Shown: piece after piece, positions 1 through 12,274 of the stretch
Position numbering within the stretch: the stretch's first letter is position 1
Layout of the letters: each line of letters begins with the position of its first letter
Source: Toxoplasma gondii ME49
Lineage: Eukaryota; Apicomplexa; Conoidasida; Eucoccidiorida; Sarcocystidae
Reading direction: 5' to 3'
NCBI RefSeq assembly: GCF_000006565.2
Contig: NC_031480.1
Coordinates: 7,011,480 to 7,075,479, forward strand
DNA length: 64,000 nucleotides
The notes under the pieces: model-generated
Database searches by the model: none
What the model was told of the DNA's origin: nothing
Seen by the model: the letters and a program-made list of their open reading frames with translations, nothing else
Position numbers and translations under genes: made by a program

Positions 1-1313
1 AGTGCTTCCGTAGTCGCCACTATGCTTTGACTATGGGAGGCGCAGCTTGGCTGATCAGGAGAAGCCCGTGTCGGCAGTGGGAACCAGCGAGGCGTTGTAT
101 CGTCCTGGCAAAAGGAGTGCCACGCAGGTGCAGCCAGAGGAGGTACGCAGGAAGAGGCTGCTGACACACGCAGAGGTTCACTACAGTACCAGGATGTAAT
201 GGTGGACCTTGCGCACGCACGCAGATACGGGGGCATTGAGTCTGTGCTGGACGGACGCAGATCATGCGTTGGTCCTCAGTTGACAGTGAACGTGACAGGT
301 GGTGTGCCTGGGTTCGTCTGGCTCAACACAGTATCTGGCCGGAGCAAGATGGGTAGAATTCACGTTGACACTCTGATGTACTGTTGATTTTCGCTTCTCC
401 GTCGAGTCTCGGGGACAATCGCTTGTTGTTGCAAGCTGCGCCGCCCACTGATCCTACATAGATGGAGAGGAGAGTGGTGGTGTGTGTGAGGATTGTTTGA
501 GTGGAGATTCGCATTGACGGCTGGACAGGGGCTACGTGTTTCTCTGATTTGGTGCGTGTGTGTGCGGTTTGGATTACCCTCGTGCCGTGCTGGTTCTGTC
601 GGACTCGCAGCGGAATTGATCCGGGCAGTTGTGCTACTCGGGCGCATCGTTCTGCGTCCACATTTTGTAACCGCGTCGCTGCCGAATCAGCGGTCCTGAA
701 TCACGTCGTCACAGTGTCGTTTGGGGCGCGTGTGTTTCTGCATATGGGAATGACTGACTGCGTCGTTATGTAGGACGTCAAAGGTAGTCACTCCATATGA
801 CACCGGGCACTCGTCACGGGTCGAGGTATATGTGCGTTAGTGGCGTCGGCCGGCGTAAAAACAAAAGTGTCGAACTGTGGTGGAGGTTGGCATGTGCGTA
901 ACGATGGTGAGTATCGTCTCGAGAACAGGACCGGGTACTAAATTTCATGGTGCAGGAGGTCTAGTGAACAGCATCGCCTCCGGAAGTATTTGGCAGACGA
1001 GAAAGACGTAGCACGAGGACAGGAGCTGACGTAATAGAAAACTAGTGTTGCATTCTTGCGTTTTGTGGGGTTCCTTCTGGATGGGAGCAGCGAACGCCAC
1101 GGAAAGCAGCGGTACGGAAGATGGAGAAGTTGTTGATCTGAATTGCTTGTCGTACTCGACTTCTGCTATCATTTTTTTCATCCTGTTGATAATCAAAGGG
1201 AATCCAGTGTGCTCAACACTCGCCATGGCTTTGGCTCCTGCAGTCACGTAGTGGACTGGTTGGAGAAAGGCATCGCCGAATTGGTCGCCAGCCACTCTGA
1301 ATCCACATAGACC

Positions 1314-1797
1314 GTGACTCACGGGAACAGCGTCACCTTGTGAAACAACGCATTTGGTGACCTGCCGTGCGAGCGAAGAGCCTGCGCGTGTCTCGTGGCA
1401 TGCCCAGTGTTTTTCCATTGCGATGCGCCTTCCAGCGAGAAGCAGTATGAACGCCGAGACATGCTTGGGGGCGTCTGGTAGTGTGGCAGTCTTACATCAT
1501 TAGATGAGCTGCGCGAGGAACAAACCAGCAATATGTTTACATTGCAGAGAGAGTGGGGGAGAAGATGGAACCAGATGTTCTAAGCTGCTACTGCTGCTGT
1601 TGACCTATCGGTGAATGTGTCCCGTAAAGGTGACACTCACTGCTGGCCACGAGAAACGTGTGTGGATGGCGTGCCTCACCTGCCTCCACCATCCCCTCGC
1701 GGCCTCCGTGCGTCGCGTTGGCAGCGTGACAAGGTACGTTAGAGCAAGATGGCGCCGGTTAGCAGCGAGGAAGACATTATAGAAAAATGGTGCTGAC
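1314..1797 (+). repeat. Direct repeat, copy A (484 bp)
   Basis: Nearly identical to 3,352-3,835 with a constant offset of 2,038 bp and no visible indels; only a few substitutions near the left end. The flanks remain related but diverged on the left (the AAAGGC-TCGC-GAATTGGTC stretch at 1,266 and 3,307) and become unrelated abruptly on the right, just after GGTGCTGAC. Confidence 0.85.
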
Positions 1798-2340
1798 CCT
1801 TAAACTCCGTCACAGATGTTGTGGGGGTCATTCAGTGCGGAGCAGAGGCTGGTCATACACATTTCTCCTGGTGGACATGGTAGTCGCCACATGAAACCAT
1901 AGTTCACCTTTTAACGAAAGTCGTAGTAATCGAATCCGTTGAAACCACGCGATCGGACATCTTGTTGGGACTCTGATGTACTGAGATGTTTGTCGCCGAC
2001 ACGCGGAGGGGTTAGCAACATATGCGGCCCTGCACCTTGTAGCATTACTGGCTGCTTTATTGGCGGTATTGTAGAACGGTGGTGCGTCCCGGGGTTGCTT
2101 GTGTCGTGGGCTCGCGTTGACGGTTGGAAGCGGACTGTCGACGTTTTCACCCTGCATCGCTGTTTGTGCATCCTGGGGATCGCGACTGCCGTGTTGGTGG
2201 GTCGACCTGGTCCCGTTATGACTCCAGGAGGGAGTCATATTTGGACACTACGTACATCGTTGAATTCGTTTGAGTGTGTTATCGGGCCGGAGAGGGACAG
2301 GACGCAAAGCGACGGCCAAGGCTGTTTCCTCTGTGTGTGA

Positions 2341-2930
2341 CTGATAATAATATGTTCTGAGACGTAATGTACCGGTCTACCCTCAGTACAACAGACGTGC
2401 TTGTGAAGTCGTAGAGTTTACGGAGGCGTGATGTGAGGTCTTGATGCGGCTGGAAGCATGTGTTCGCCCCTCTAATTGATAGATACCATTTTATCCATTC
2501 AGAGACAAATTATCACTTCAGAATATCGGTAATTATACCTGCTTTTGTATGACGACCTTCCACGAGTCGTCGGTTAACAGCCTAAATCTCTTACCACTGA
2601 GTTACTGATGATCTATTATACTGTACTGATAGTATATAGGTAGAGACAGTCAAAAAGATCGAGCATGTTTCTTGCACAAACGGCATTTACAGTTCAAGTT
2701 AGTTTATCGCCATATATACATATATGTACATAAATATATATTCACCTTAGATGTTTGTAAAGCTTCAGGGAATTATTATTCGTTTGATCTGGACTTCGAA
2801 AGAATGCGACAGACGTTTTATCTTCGGATCATGATCCCGACGAGTTACGACTCTGCTCTACCCCGCTTCAATTCGGTACTGGCCGTTTATCAGTACTCGA
2901 GGAGCGAATGGGTGACATTGCGCAACAGCT
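2341..2930. other. AT-rich island inside satellite DNA
   Basis: A stretch with clearly lower GC than its surroundings, containing a TA/CA-rich microsatellite-like tract at about 2,711-2,748. It has no recognisable satellite core, no supported gene and no terminal inverted repeats that I could see. It could be unrelated DNA inserted between monomers. Confidence 0.5.
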
Positions 2931-3351
2931 GAAACCTTGCAGATTGTGGTCGTTCGTGGAAAGGAGGTAGGAACGAGCTGGAGGACAAGACATGATGGTT
3001 GGCGGTGTGGTGCAGGGGAGATAAAGGAACCCAGCGCGTCACATCGGCAACGTGTAGGAGCAACACTAGTTGTGTTAGTAGATTGGGAGCAGACAGCAGA
3101 TGTGCGGTTGTGGGCTGTATTTTGGATCGGAGCATGGGAAATGATCCCAAGAAGCGGTGTTCGTTTTGGCGACGGAGCTGGTGGAGAGTTTGCTGCAGCT
3201 CGCCAAACACAACCCTTGTGACATATCATCAATTGGCTGCGTTGGGGAAGATGCGTGAGAGTGGAGTCACATGTAGCTGCAGCATTCCTTGAGTGCACCT
3301 GGCTGAAGAAAGGCTTCGCAGAATTGGTCTCAGGCCGTTCTGAAAAGGTTC

Positions 3352-3835
3352 GTGACACACGGGAACCGCGTCGCCTTGTGAAACAACGCATTTGGTGACC
3401 TGCCGTGCGAGCGAAGAGCCTGCGCGTGTCTCGTGGCATGCCCAGTGTTTTTCCATTGCGATGCGCCTTCCAGCGAGAAGCAGTATGAACGCCGAGACAT
3501 GCTTGGGGGCGTCTGGTAGTGTGGCAGTCTTACATCATTAGATGAGCTGCGCGAGGAACAAACCAGCAATATGTTTACATTGCAGAGAGAGTGGGGGAGA
3601 AGATGGAACCAGATGTTCTAAGCTGCTACTGCTGCTGTTGACCTATCGGTGAATGTGTCCCGTAAAGGTGACACTCACTGCTGGCCACGAGAAACGTGTG
3701 TGGATGGCGTGCCTCACCTGCCTCCACCATCCCCTCGCGGCCTCCGTGCGTCGCGTTGGCAGCGTGACAAGGTACGTTAGAGCAAGATGGCGCCGGTTAG
3801 CAGCGAGGAAGACATTATAGAAAAATGGTGCTGAC
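3352..3835 (+). repeat. Direct repeat, copy B (484 bp)
   Basis: Second copy of the segment at 1,314-1,797. After the repeat ends at 3,835 the sequence continues into a different diverged monomer (3,836-4,800), so the junction on the right differs from copy A. Confidence 0.85.
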
Positions 3836-5140
3836 TGTTAAACTGTGCGGTCCCTTCCGTGCAATAGGGAAGCAGGCCACGCACAGGTATTCCAGTCGAC
3901 TTGGCACGCGTCACGTGATGGAGCATTGTGATTTGGAGCCTGAGGGCAACACAATCCGCTCAGAACAGAGGCTGGCGATCGTTGTCGAGTCCTCATGGTC
4001 TATTCAGACTTTACAGCTAATTCGGAGGGTCATTTAGTCCGTCCGCAAGTTTTGCCTTTAAATGAACCTACACACAAAATTTTATGGAATGGTGGTGCGT
4101 CGCAGCACTGTTGAAGGCGACCGTTTGACTCATCGTTTGAGCTCTAGCTGCCAAGATGTGACTCTGGAGCTTTGTTTATGCGTCTTAAGCTGCTGTGCGG
4201 CGGACTCGATGCGTCAACGCGACGCTGAATATTCCCTTCTGGTGACATCTTGGACACAATGTCCAGCGTTCACCCCACGTGAATTTGCCTCTGAAGCGCC
4301 GAGGATCATCATGACAGACGCCAGTCAAGGCTGTTTGTTCTGTGGGTGTACGTGAACGTCTCGGTAAATGCCAGTGGCTCTATGTTGGTACACTGTCTGC
4401 TCAAGAGTTTTTCTCACATGTCGGGGGGACTGCGGGGTGGTGTTGTGCGCGCGTCGGGCGCCATCCGTTGTCTTGAGCGATGCGGGCCCCGATGGCGCTG
4501 GAGATGCACGGTGCTGTATTTTCATCTCGAGTGCAGCGGCCAGGTATTGATGTTGCCCAACAGAACCACCAAGTCGCGCGGACTGTGGCTATTCGCGAAA
4601 AGGCGGTAGGAAACGGCTTAGGGTAAAGACACAGCTGCGGGTGATGAATGCAGTATGTGGAGCATAGTAAATATCATGACGTTGCGCAGGCATCAGGTAC
4701 TCGTTATTAACTGGTCCAGAGTGGTCCGGACATACTCAGGATTAGGAAATATATGCTGCTGAGAGGGGATGTCGGATTCGCGTGTCCGCGGGACATGGCT
4801 CGGACTGTTGCATGGGAGCTGGGCATAGCAGTGGCGATGATAGCGATGGTGGCGAAGTGGTTGCTGATGTGAAGTGCATGCCTCAGCCGCCAGTGCCAGT
4901 CATATGTCTTAGCTCATCGTCATCATGCAGAGCTGGGGGTGTCCCAAACTGGAGGAAGGGTTATCTGCTGCACTGCTGCGTTGCAGCTTTCTGATGGAAG
5001 GCCTCCTGAAGTCGCCCAGGTTTTACACGATTGTGGGGGCGGCCGACGAGGCCGGGGACGTAAGCGAGTCGCCGAGGTCGGTTGTGTGTTCGTCGCGATC
5101 CGTATGCCGAGCAGCGTAGCATTCTGGTGTTCAGTAGTCT

Positions 5141-6049
5141 GCCGAAGAGCGGTCCACTGTTGTGCATGTACAGAGGTCACAGGTAGGGACACGGCTTCAT
5201 CGTGAGACGCGGCAGCTCATATTCACGTCCTTGCATGAGGGAACGAGTGGCGTGAGGGAAAACTCGTGTCCACCGCAGTCATTATATGGAACGAGGGAGG
5301 GGGTGCAAGGCGCACATTGCCGTAGCTGTCTTCGTAGGGACTGACAGACTGGAAGAATGAGAGAAGCGATGCAGTTGATCGGGACAAGAGGATGTGCACG
5401 CTGGGCCGCATATATTGTCTGTTTCTCTCTCGCAGCGTTCGTTTGTCACATTTGCAGCTTGACAAGGTACGCTAGAACATGATGATGTCGGGTGGAAATG
5501 ATGAACAACGCAGAAGACTGGTGCTCGGCGTTGCACTGGTGCACAGTTGTTGTGGGTTTATTCGGTGCACAGCGGAGCCAAAGAGAGCACTGGTCCCCTA
5601 GTCGATGTCCTTCTCGCCGGATGAAGCCATAGTTCCTTTGTTCTCTTTTTAGCGAGAGATGGATTAGCCGAATTCGTTGAGACGACACGATTCGGTTCCT
5701 TTTGAGACCGGCGAGTACTGAGACGATGCGCAACGCCACGCGAAGGGATGAGCATCATATGCGGCCTTGTCCCTTGTGACATGACCGGCTGTTTTATAGG
5801 CGGTATCGTAGAACGGTGGTGCGTCGCGGGGTTGTTTGTGTCGTGGTCTGTTGACGGTTGGAAGCGGACTGTCGACGTTTTCACCCTGCATCGCTGTTTG
5901 TGCATCCTGGGGACCGCGAGTGGCGTGTTGGCGGGTCGACCTGATCCCGTTATGATTCCCTCCTGGAGTCGTATGTGCACACACTGTGTCTCATTGAGCA
6001 CTCTTGAATGCTTCGCCGGAACGCCGCGGGACAGGATGCCTGACGCCAA
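5141..6049 (+). repeat. Tandem duplication, copy 1 (left of gap)
   Basis: Positions 5,141-6,016 reappear at 6,310-7,185 with a constant offset of 1,169 bp and, by eye, without a single difference. The first mismatch is at 6,017 (C) versus 7,186 (T). The last 33 bases before the gap have diverged from the right copy. The unit includes relatives of the 1,828-2,335 monomer. Confidence 0.85.
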
Positions 6050-6309
6050 NNNNNNNNNNNNNNNNNNNNNNNNNNNNNNNNNNNNNNNNNNNNNNNNNNN
6101 NNNNNNNNNNNNNNNNNNNNNNNNNNNNNNNNNNNNNNNNNNNNNNNNNNNNNNNNNNNNNNNNNNNNNNNNNNNNNNNNNNNNNNNNNNNNNNNNNNNN
6201 NNNNNNNNNNNNNNNNNNNNNNNNNNNNNNNNNNNNNNNNNNNNNNNNNNNNNNNNNNNNNNNNNNNNNNNNNNNNNNNNNNNNNNNNNNNNNNNNNNNN
6301 NNNNNNNNN
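6050..6309. other. Assembly gap, 260 N
   Basis: Run of N between two copies of an identical tandem repeat; true length unknown. The sequence just left of it (TGACGCCAA) resembles the text at 7,209, so the gap starts close to a monomer junction. Confidence 0.99.
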
Positions 6310-7186
6310 GCCGAAGAGCGGTCCACTGTTGTGCATGTACAGAGGTCACAGGTAGGGACACGGCTTCATCGTGAGACGCGGCAGCTCATATTCACGTCCT
6401 TGCATGAGGGAACGAGTGGCGTGAGGGAAAACTCGTGTCCACCGCAGTCATTATATGGAACGAGGGAGGGGGTGCAAGGCGCACATTGCCGTAGCTGTCT
6501 TCGTAGGGACTGACAGACTGGAAGAATGAGAGAAGCGATGCAGTTGATCGGGACAAGAGGATGTGCACGCTGGGCCGCATATATTGTCTGTTTCTCTCTC
6601 GCAGCGTTCGTTTGTCACATTTGCAGCTTGACAAGGTACGCTAGAACATGATGATGTCGGGTGGAAATGATGAACAACGCAGAAGACTGGTGCTCGGCGT
6701 TGCACTGGTGCACAGTTGTTGTGGGTTTATTCGGTGCACAGCGGAGCCAAAGAGAGCACTGGTCCCCTAGTCGATGTCCTTCTCGCCGGATGAAGCCATA
6801 GTTCCTTTGTTCTCTTTTTAGCGAGAGATGGATTAGCCGAATTCGTTGAGACGACACGATTCGGTTCCTTTTGAGACCGGCGAGTACTGAGACGATGCGC
6901 AACGCCACGCGAAGGGATGAGCATCATATGCGGCCTTGTCCCTTGTGACATGACCGGCTGTTTTATAGGCGGTATCGTAGAACGGTGGTGCGTCGCGGGG
7001 TTGTTTGTGTCGTGGTCTGTTGACGGTTGGAAGCGGACTGTCGACGTTTTCACCCTGCATCGCTGTTTGTGCATCCTGGGGACCGCGAGTGGCGTGTTGG
7101 CGGGTCGACCTGATCCCGTTATGATTCCCTCCTGGAGTCGTATGTGCACACACTGTGTCTCATTGAGCACTCTTGAATGCTTCGCT
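6310..7186 (+). repeat. Tandem duplication, copy 2 (right of gap)
   Basis: Begins exactly at the right edge of the gap and matches 5,141 onward base for base. Beyond 7,186 the sequence changes into the 1.7-kb higher-order repeat type. Confidence 0.85.
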
Positions 7187-7354
7187 GGGACGCCGCGCGA
7201 CATAACGTTTGACGCCAAGGACGGGTCAGTATTGGTTTCTCTCTTAGCGCGTATTTGTGTGAACGGTCAATTCGTTATGGAGACGCTCCAGAACACTCGT
7301 CCATCTTCAGGTTAACACATCTGAATGCACGAAGAGATTCAGTTGACGAGCGGC

Positions 7355-9099
7355 GAGAGAGTGTGATGTATGTTCCAGGAGGCCGACCGTTGTGGTCCGC
7401 TGTTGACTATAAAGGCCCGCGAGGTGCTGGCGATTGATCGGCAGTCGATCTCTGGAGTCGTAGTAGTGGCTTCGTGCCCCTCGACTAGGCCATGTGGCGT
7501 CTTGTGGCCATTCGTGTAAAGGCGGTAGGTGCCAGCCACGTTATCGAGCACGGTGCCGACGGGTGTGAGGGGTGGAGACAGTCGCAGCATCACGTGGGGT
7601 TTGGGAATGAAAGGGACGCGATGTGGTTGTGAACTTCAAACACATGCCGTGGAAGCGGCGTGTATACTCCGAGTATCGACGGGACGCGTTTTGGACCGTC
7701 GCACGAGAGCCAGTCATGGCGGCAGCGTCTCTGCCGGAGCGGTGGTTGATGAGGTCCGCATGGCGCGGCCGACCGCCACCGTCATGTGTCTCACCTAGTC
7801 GCGGGTAGGAGGAGATGGAGAATGTTTCACGGTGCAGGGGTGCGTGTGGCGTTGGCGGCGGTGGACATGTAGGCGGCCACTAGTGGAAGAAATGGAGGTC
7901 TGTCTGGCTACAAGCGATTCTGGACCGATGAGACTCATCACGTACATTCGCGTCGTCGGTTCGTGGCATGGCTCTAATCTTGTTGCGTCTTGCGAGCGTC
8001 GTGGACCCGGGTGTCATCGCGGAAGAGGAATAACATTGAGCGGTAACTGCTGTTCAGGGGCGTGAAGTAGGAATGCATCGACATGTTGAAGCGCGAGAGC
8101 TGTGCGCGAGCATCCAGGGTTCGAGTAGCGCAACGAGGGAAGAGTCATGTGGATCTTCGTTATTTTGTGGATGCTGGACAACGGAGCGAGCGCGCGCCTC
8201 AGTCCCTGTTTGGGAGGTGCTTGAAAACTAGTAGTGCCGCGGGGGCGGTCGCAGCTTATTGAAGGAAGGTTGCAAGGGTGACAGACCACAAGTCCACGAT
8301 GTGTCCCCGACGAACCGATCGTGCATCGGTTTCGCAGCATGTCAGCATAAACAAGGACAGGTAATAATCGGTGAGCACATCCGGTCGACACACTAGTAGG
8401 ATATGACGCTGGAGGTGGGCGCTGACAACGCGCTCAGATACTGTGTCACACAGCTTGTGCAAGGGCGCGCCGATCAGGCGAGGGTCCGCCACATGACAGG
8501 AGCGTCATACTTCAGACCACGAAGCAGTGCTATACAAGTCAGACTGCACGCGTTGGTGGCGGTATGTACACCCGACAGAGCCTTCTCGTTGAGGGTTCGT
8601 TGTGTAGCGGCTTGTCGCTTCTGTGTTGTGTCTCGGTGGCCGGTATTTTGTGCCGCACGAAGTTGCGTTAGCTCGGTGCACGTATGGAGCAGAGCGTACT
8701 GTTGGCGCGAGTCATCTTGTGTCGGATGGCAATGTGCCTTGCAGGCCGGCCGCAACTTGCCACCCTTGTCTGAATATCTCGTCTTTGTGTTTGGGGTTTC
8801 CAGTATGTGGACGGCTTGCTTTCGACGTGCCACTGTAGGCATCCGCGCTGGTGGGATATCTGACCTCGACGGCCGGTGTTGGCATATCGTGAGTAAAGGC
8901 TCAGAACCACCGAGGGCCTGAATGCCTACTCGAATTGTCGTGCCGTTTGGTGCTGCATGTCAGTGGAGATGGTCGTGTCAGTGGAGATGGTCGTGTCAGT
9001 GGAGATGGTCGTGTGAGTAGCTGGGCGTTCTGCCCGAATCGTCCACCTTCAGCGCGACAGAACTGCACGCGGAGACAGACGTGCAGACTGAGGCGCAGT
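7355..9099 (+). repeat. 1.7-kb higher-order repeat, unit 1 (1,745 bp)
   Basis: First of four direct copies that start with GAGAGAGTGTGATGT (7,355; 9,100; 10,552; 12,275). Each starts with a block containing a TATAAA hexamer about 50 bp in, then the satellite core AGGCGGTAGG (7,520 here). This copy differs from unit 3 by having a different segment at about 7,950-8,500. It ends with three 18-bp repeats. The size is compatible with several 350-bp subtypes arranged as one higher-order unit, as described for Toxoplasma Sat350. Confidence 0.85.
8959..9012 (+). repeat. 18-bp tandem repeat, three copies
   Basis: Three perfect copies of GTCAGTGGAGATGGTCGT. The equivalent place in unit 2 (10,429-10,464) and unit 3 (12,152-12,187) has only two copies, so the copy number varies between otherwise near-identical higher-order units. 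Confidence 0.95.
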
Positions 9100-10551
9100 G
9101 AGAGAGTGTGATGTCTGTTCCAGGAGGCCGACCGTTGTGGTCCGCTGTTGACTATAAAGGCCCGCGAGGTGCTGGCGATTGATCGGCAGTCGATCTCTGG
9201 AGTCGTAGTAGTGGCGTCTTGCCCCTCGACTAGGCCATGTAGCGTCTTGTGGCCATTCGTGTAAAGGCGGTAGGTGCCAGCCACGTTATCGAACACGGTG
9301 CCGACGGGTGTGAGGGATGGAGACAGTCGCAGCATCACGTGGGGTTTGGGAATGAAAGGGACGCGATGTGGTTGTGAACTTCAAACACATGCCGTGGAAG
9401 CGGTGTGTATACTCCGAGTATCGACGGGACGCGTTTTGGACCGTCGCACGAGAGCCAGTCATGGCGGCAGCGTCTCTGCCGGAGCGGTGGTTGATGAGGT
9501 CCGCATGGCGCGGCCGACCGCCACCGTCATGTGTCTCACCTAGTCGCGGGTAGGAGGAGATGGAGAATGTTTCACGGTTCAGGGGTGCGTGTGGCGTTGG
9601 CGGCGGTGGACATGTAGGCGGCCACTAGTGGAAGAAATGGAGGTCTGTCTGGCTACAAGCGATTCTGGACCGATGAGACTCATCCCGTACATTTGCGTCG
9701 GCGGTTCGTGGCATGGCTCTAATCTTGTTGCGTCTTGCGAGCGTCGTGGACCCCGATGTCATCGTGGACGTGCAAAGCTTTTGCGCGCTGATTGGTGCCC
9801 AGGCACGAGTAGTAGGAATGCATCGACATGTTGAAGCGCGAGAGCTGTGCGCGAGCATCCAGGGTTCGAGTAGCGCAACGGGGGGAAAAGTCATGTGGAT
9901 CTTAGTTATTTTGTGGATGCTGGACAATGGAGCGAGCGCGCGCCTCAGTCCCTGGTTTGGGAGGTGCTTTGAAACTANNNNNNNNNNNNNNNNNNNNNNN
10001 NNNNNNNNNNNNNNNNNNNNNNNNNNNNNNNNNNNNNNNNNNNNNNNNNNNNNNNNNNNNNNNNNNNNNNNNNNNNNNNNNNNNNNNNNNNNNNNNNNNN
10101 NNNNNNNNNNNNNNNNNNNNNNNNNNNNNNNNNNNNNNNNNNNNNNNNNNNNNNNNNNNNNNNNNNNNNNNNNNNNNNNNNNNNNNNNNNNNNNNNNNNN
10201 NNNNNNNNNNNNNNNNNNNNNNNNNNNNNNNNNNNNNNNNNNNNNNNNNNNNNNTTGTGTTTGGGGTTTCCAGTATGTGGACGGCTTGCTTTCGACGTGC
10301 CACTGTAGGAATCCGCGCTGGTGGGATATCTGACCTCGACGGCCGGTGTTGGCATGTCGTGAGTAAAGGCTCAGAACCACCGAGGGCCTGAATGCCTACT
10401 CGAATTGTCGTGCCGTTTGGTGCTGCATGTCAGTGGAGATGGTCGTGTCAGTGGAGATGGTCGTGTGAGTAGCTGGGCGTTCTGCCCGAATCGTCCACCT
10501 TCAGCGCGACAGAACTGCACGCGGAGACAGACGTGCAGACTGAGGCGCAGT
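9100..10551 (+). repeat. 1.7-kb higher-order repeat, unit 2 (1,452 bp including gap)
   Basis: Near-identical to unit 1 up to the N run and again after it. The flanks of the gap correspond to about 8,230 and 8,787 of unit 1, so roughly 556 bp should be missing while only 277 N were placed. A 50-bp segment at about 9,763-9,812 differs from unit 1. Confidence 0.85.
9978..10254. other. Assembly gap, 277 N
   Basis: Lies inside higher-order unit 2. Comparison with unit 1 predicts about 556 missing bases, so the gap is probably under-sized. Confidence 0.99.
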
Positions 10552-12274
10552 GAGAGAGTGTGATGTCTGTTCCAGGAGGCCGACCGTTGTGGTCCGCTGT
10601 TGACTATAAAGGCCCGCGAGGTGCTGGCGATTGATCGGCAGTCGATCTCTGGAGTCGTAGTAGTGGCTTCGTGCCCCTCGACTAGGCCATGTAGCGTCTT
10701 GTGGCCATTCGTGTAAAGGCGGTAGGTGCCAGCCACGTTATCGAGCACGGTGCCGACGGGTGTGAGGGGTGGAGACAGTCGCAGCATCACGTGGGGTTTG
10801 GGAATGAAAGGGACGCGATGTGGTTGTGAACTTCAAACACATGCCGTGGAAGCGGTGTGTATACTCCGAGTATCGACGGGACGCGTTTTGGACCGTCGCA
10901 CGAGAGCCAGTCATGGCGGCAGCGTCTCTGCCGGAGCGGTGGTTGATGAGGTCCGCATGGCGCGGCCGACCGCCACCGTCATGTGTCTCACCTAGTCGCG
11001 GGTAGGAGGAGATGGAGAATGTTTCACGGTGCAGGGGTGCGTGTGGCGTTGGCGGCGGTGGACATGTAGGCGGCCACTAGTGGAAGAAATGGAGGTCTGT
11101 CTGGCAACAAGCGATTCTGGATCGATGAGACTCATCACGTACATTCGCGTCGTCGGTCTGTGGCCTGGCTCGCGTTGCTGTGCGCTGACTGCGTGAAGTA
11201 TTGTGGTGCTGACAACAGATATGCTGGCGATACTGCGCCTATGTTGGATTCACAGCAAGCAAGAGTACGAACGGCGTTGCATGGACTTCAGAAATCCCTA
11301 CGGTGTGGCTGCTAGAGTCAGTCGATGAGGGTCGTGATCAAGCGGGCATCTTCAACGTTTTCTCTATAATTGAGGGCAGAGGAACACAGCCAAACCTGCG
11401 GTGGTGTATGCAGGTGCTGACAACGTCAAAGGGGTGGAGACCCGTTCTGTGCATATCTGATCGCTGGAACCATGTGCTGCGGCTGCCGCCCAACGCTCAT
11501 ACGTATGGTATTTTTTCCTGCGGTGTTGCAATTGTGCAGTATGACGAGGTACGTCGACCAAAAGCCATCACAGGCAGACAGCAGCGTAGAATGCCACGAC
11601 ACGGTTCTTGAAGACCCGGTCGAGCGTAGATAATGCGGTGCTCAATTTGCACCGAAGGCTGGCTAGTCGCGCGTAGGTGCGTCACGTGGCACTACCGTCG
11701 TACATCTGGCCACGAAGCAGTGCTATACAAGTCAGACTGCACGCGTTGGTGGCGGTATGTACACCCGACAGAGCCTTCTCGTTGAGGGTTCGTTGTGTAG
11801 CGGCTTGTCGCTTCTGTGTTGTGTCTCGGTGGCCGGTATTTTGTGCCGCACGAAGTTGCGTTAGCTCGGTGCACGTATGGAGCAGAGCGTACTGTTGGCG
11901 CGAGTCATCTTGTGTCGGATGGCAATGTGCCTTGCAGGCCGGCCGCAACTTGCCACCCTTGTCTGAATATCTCGTCTTTGTGTTTGGGGTTTCCAGTATG
12001 TGGACGGCTTGCTTTCGACGTGCCACTGTAGGAATCCGCGCTGGTGGGATATCTGACCTCGACGGCCGGTGTTGGCATGTCGTGAGTAAAGGCTCAGAAC
12101 CACCGAGGGCCTGAATGCCTACTCGAATTGTCGTGCCGTTTGGTGCTGCATGTCAGTGGAGATGGTCGTGTCAGTGGAGATGGTCGTGTGAGTAGCTGGG
12201 CGTTCTGCCCGAATCGTCCACCTTCAGCGCGACAGAACTGCACGCGGAGACAGACGTGCAGACTGAGGCGCAGT
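10552..12274 (+). repeat. 1.7-kb higher-order repeat, unit 3 (1,723 bp)
   Basis: Same start and end blocks as units 1 and 2. The middle (about 11,150-11,700) is a different subtype, related instead to 13,180-13,420 (shared stretch around CATACGTATGGTATTTTTTC). Units therefore exchange internal monomers while keeping their borders. Confidence 0.85.

Larger units (their letters stand above)
1..5140 (+). repeat. Diverged satellite monomers, left edge (Sat350-like)
   Basis: Patchwork of diverged copies of the sequence that recurs more faithfully from 5.1 kb onward. Two stretches carry the core decamer shared by all satellite types in the window (AGGCGGTAGG at 4,601; a variant at 2,962). Positions 1,828-2,335 are a diverged copy of 5,568-6,049, including the shared stretch around GGCGGTATTGTAGAACGG. 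Orientation is the same as in the later arrays. Open frames here differ between copies and are not preserved, so nothing is called coding. The block is interrupted by an AT-rich island at 2,341-2,930. Confidence 0.65.
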
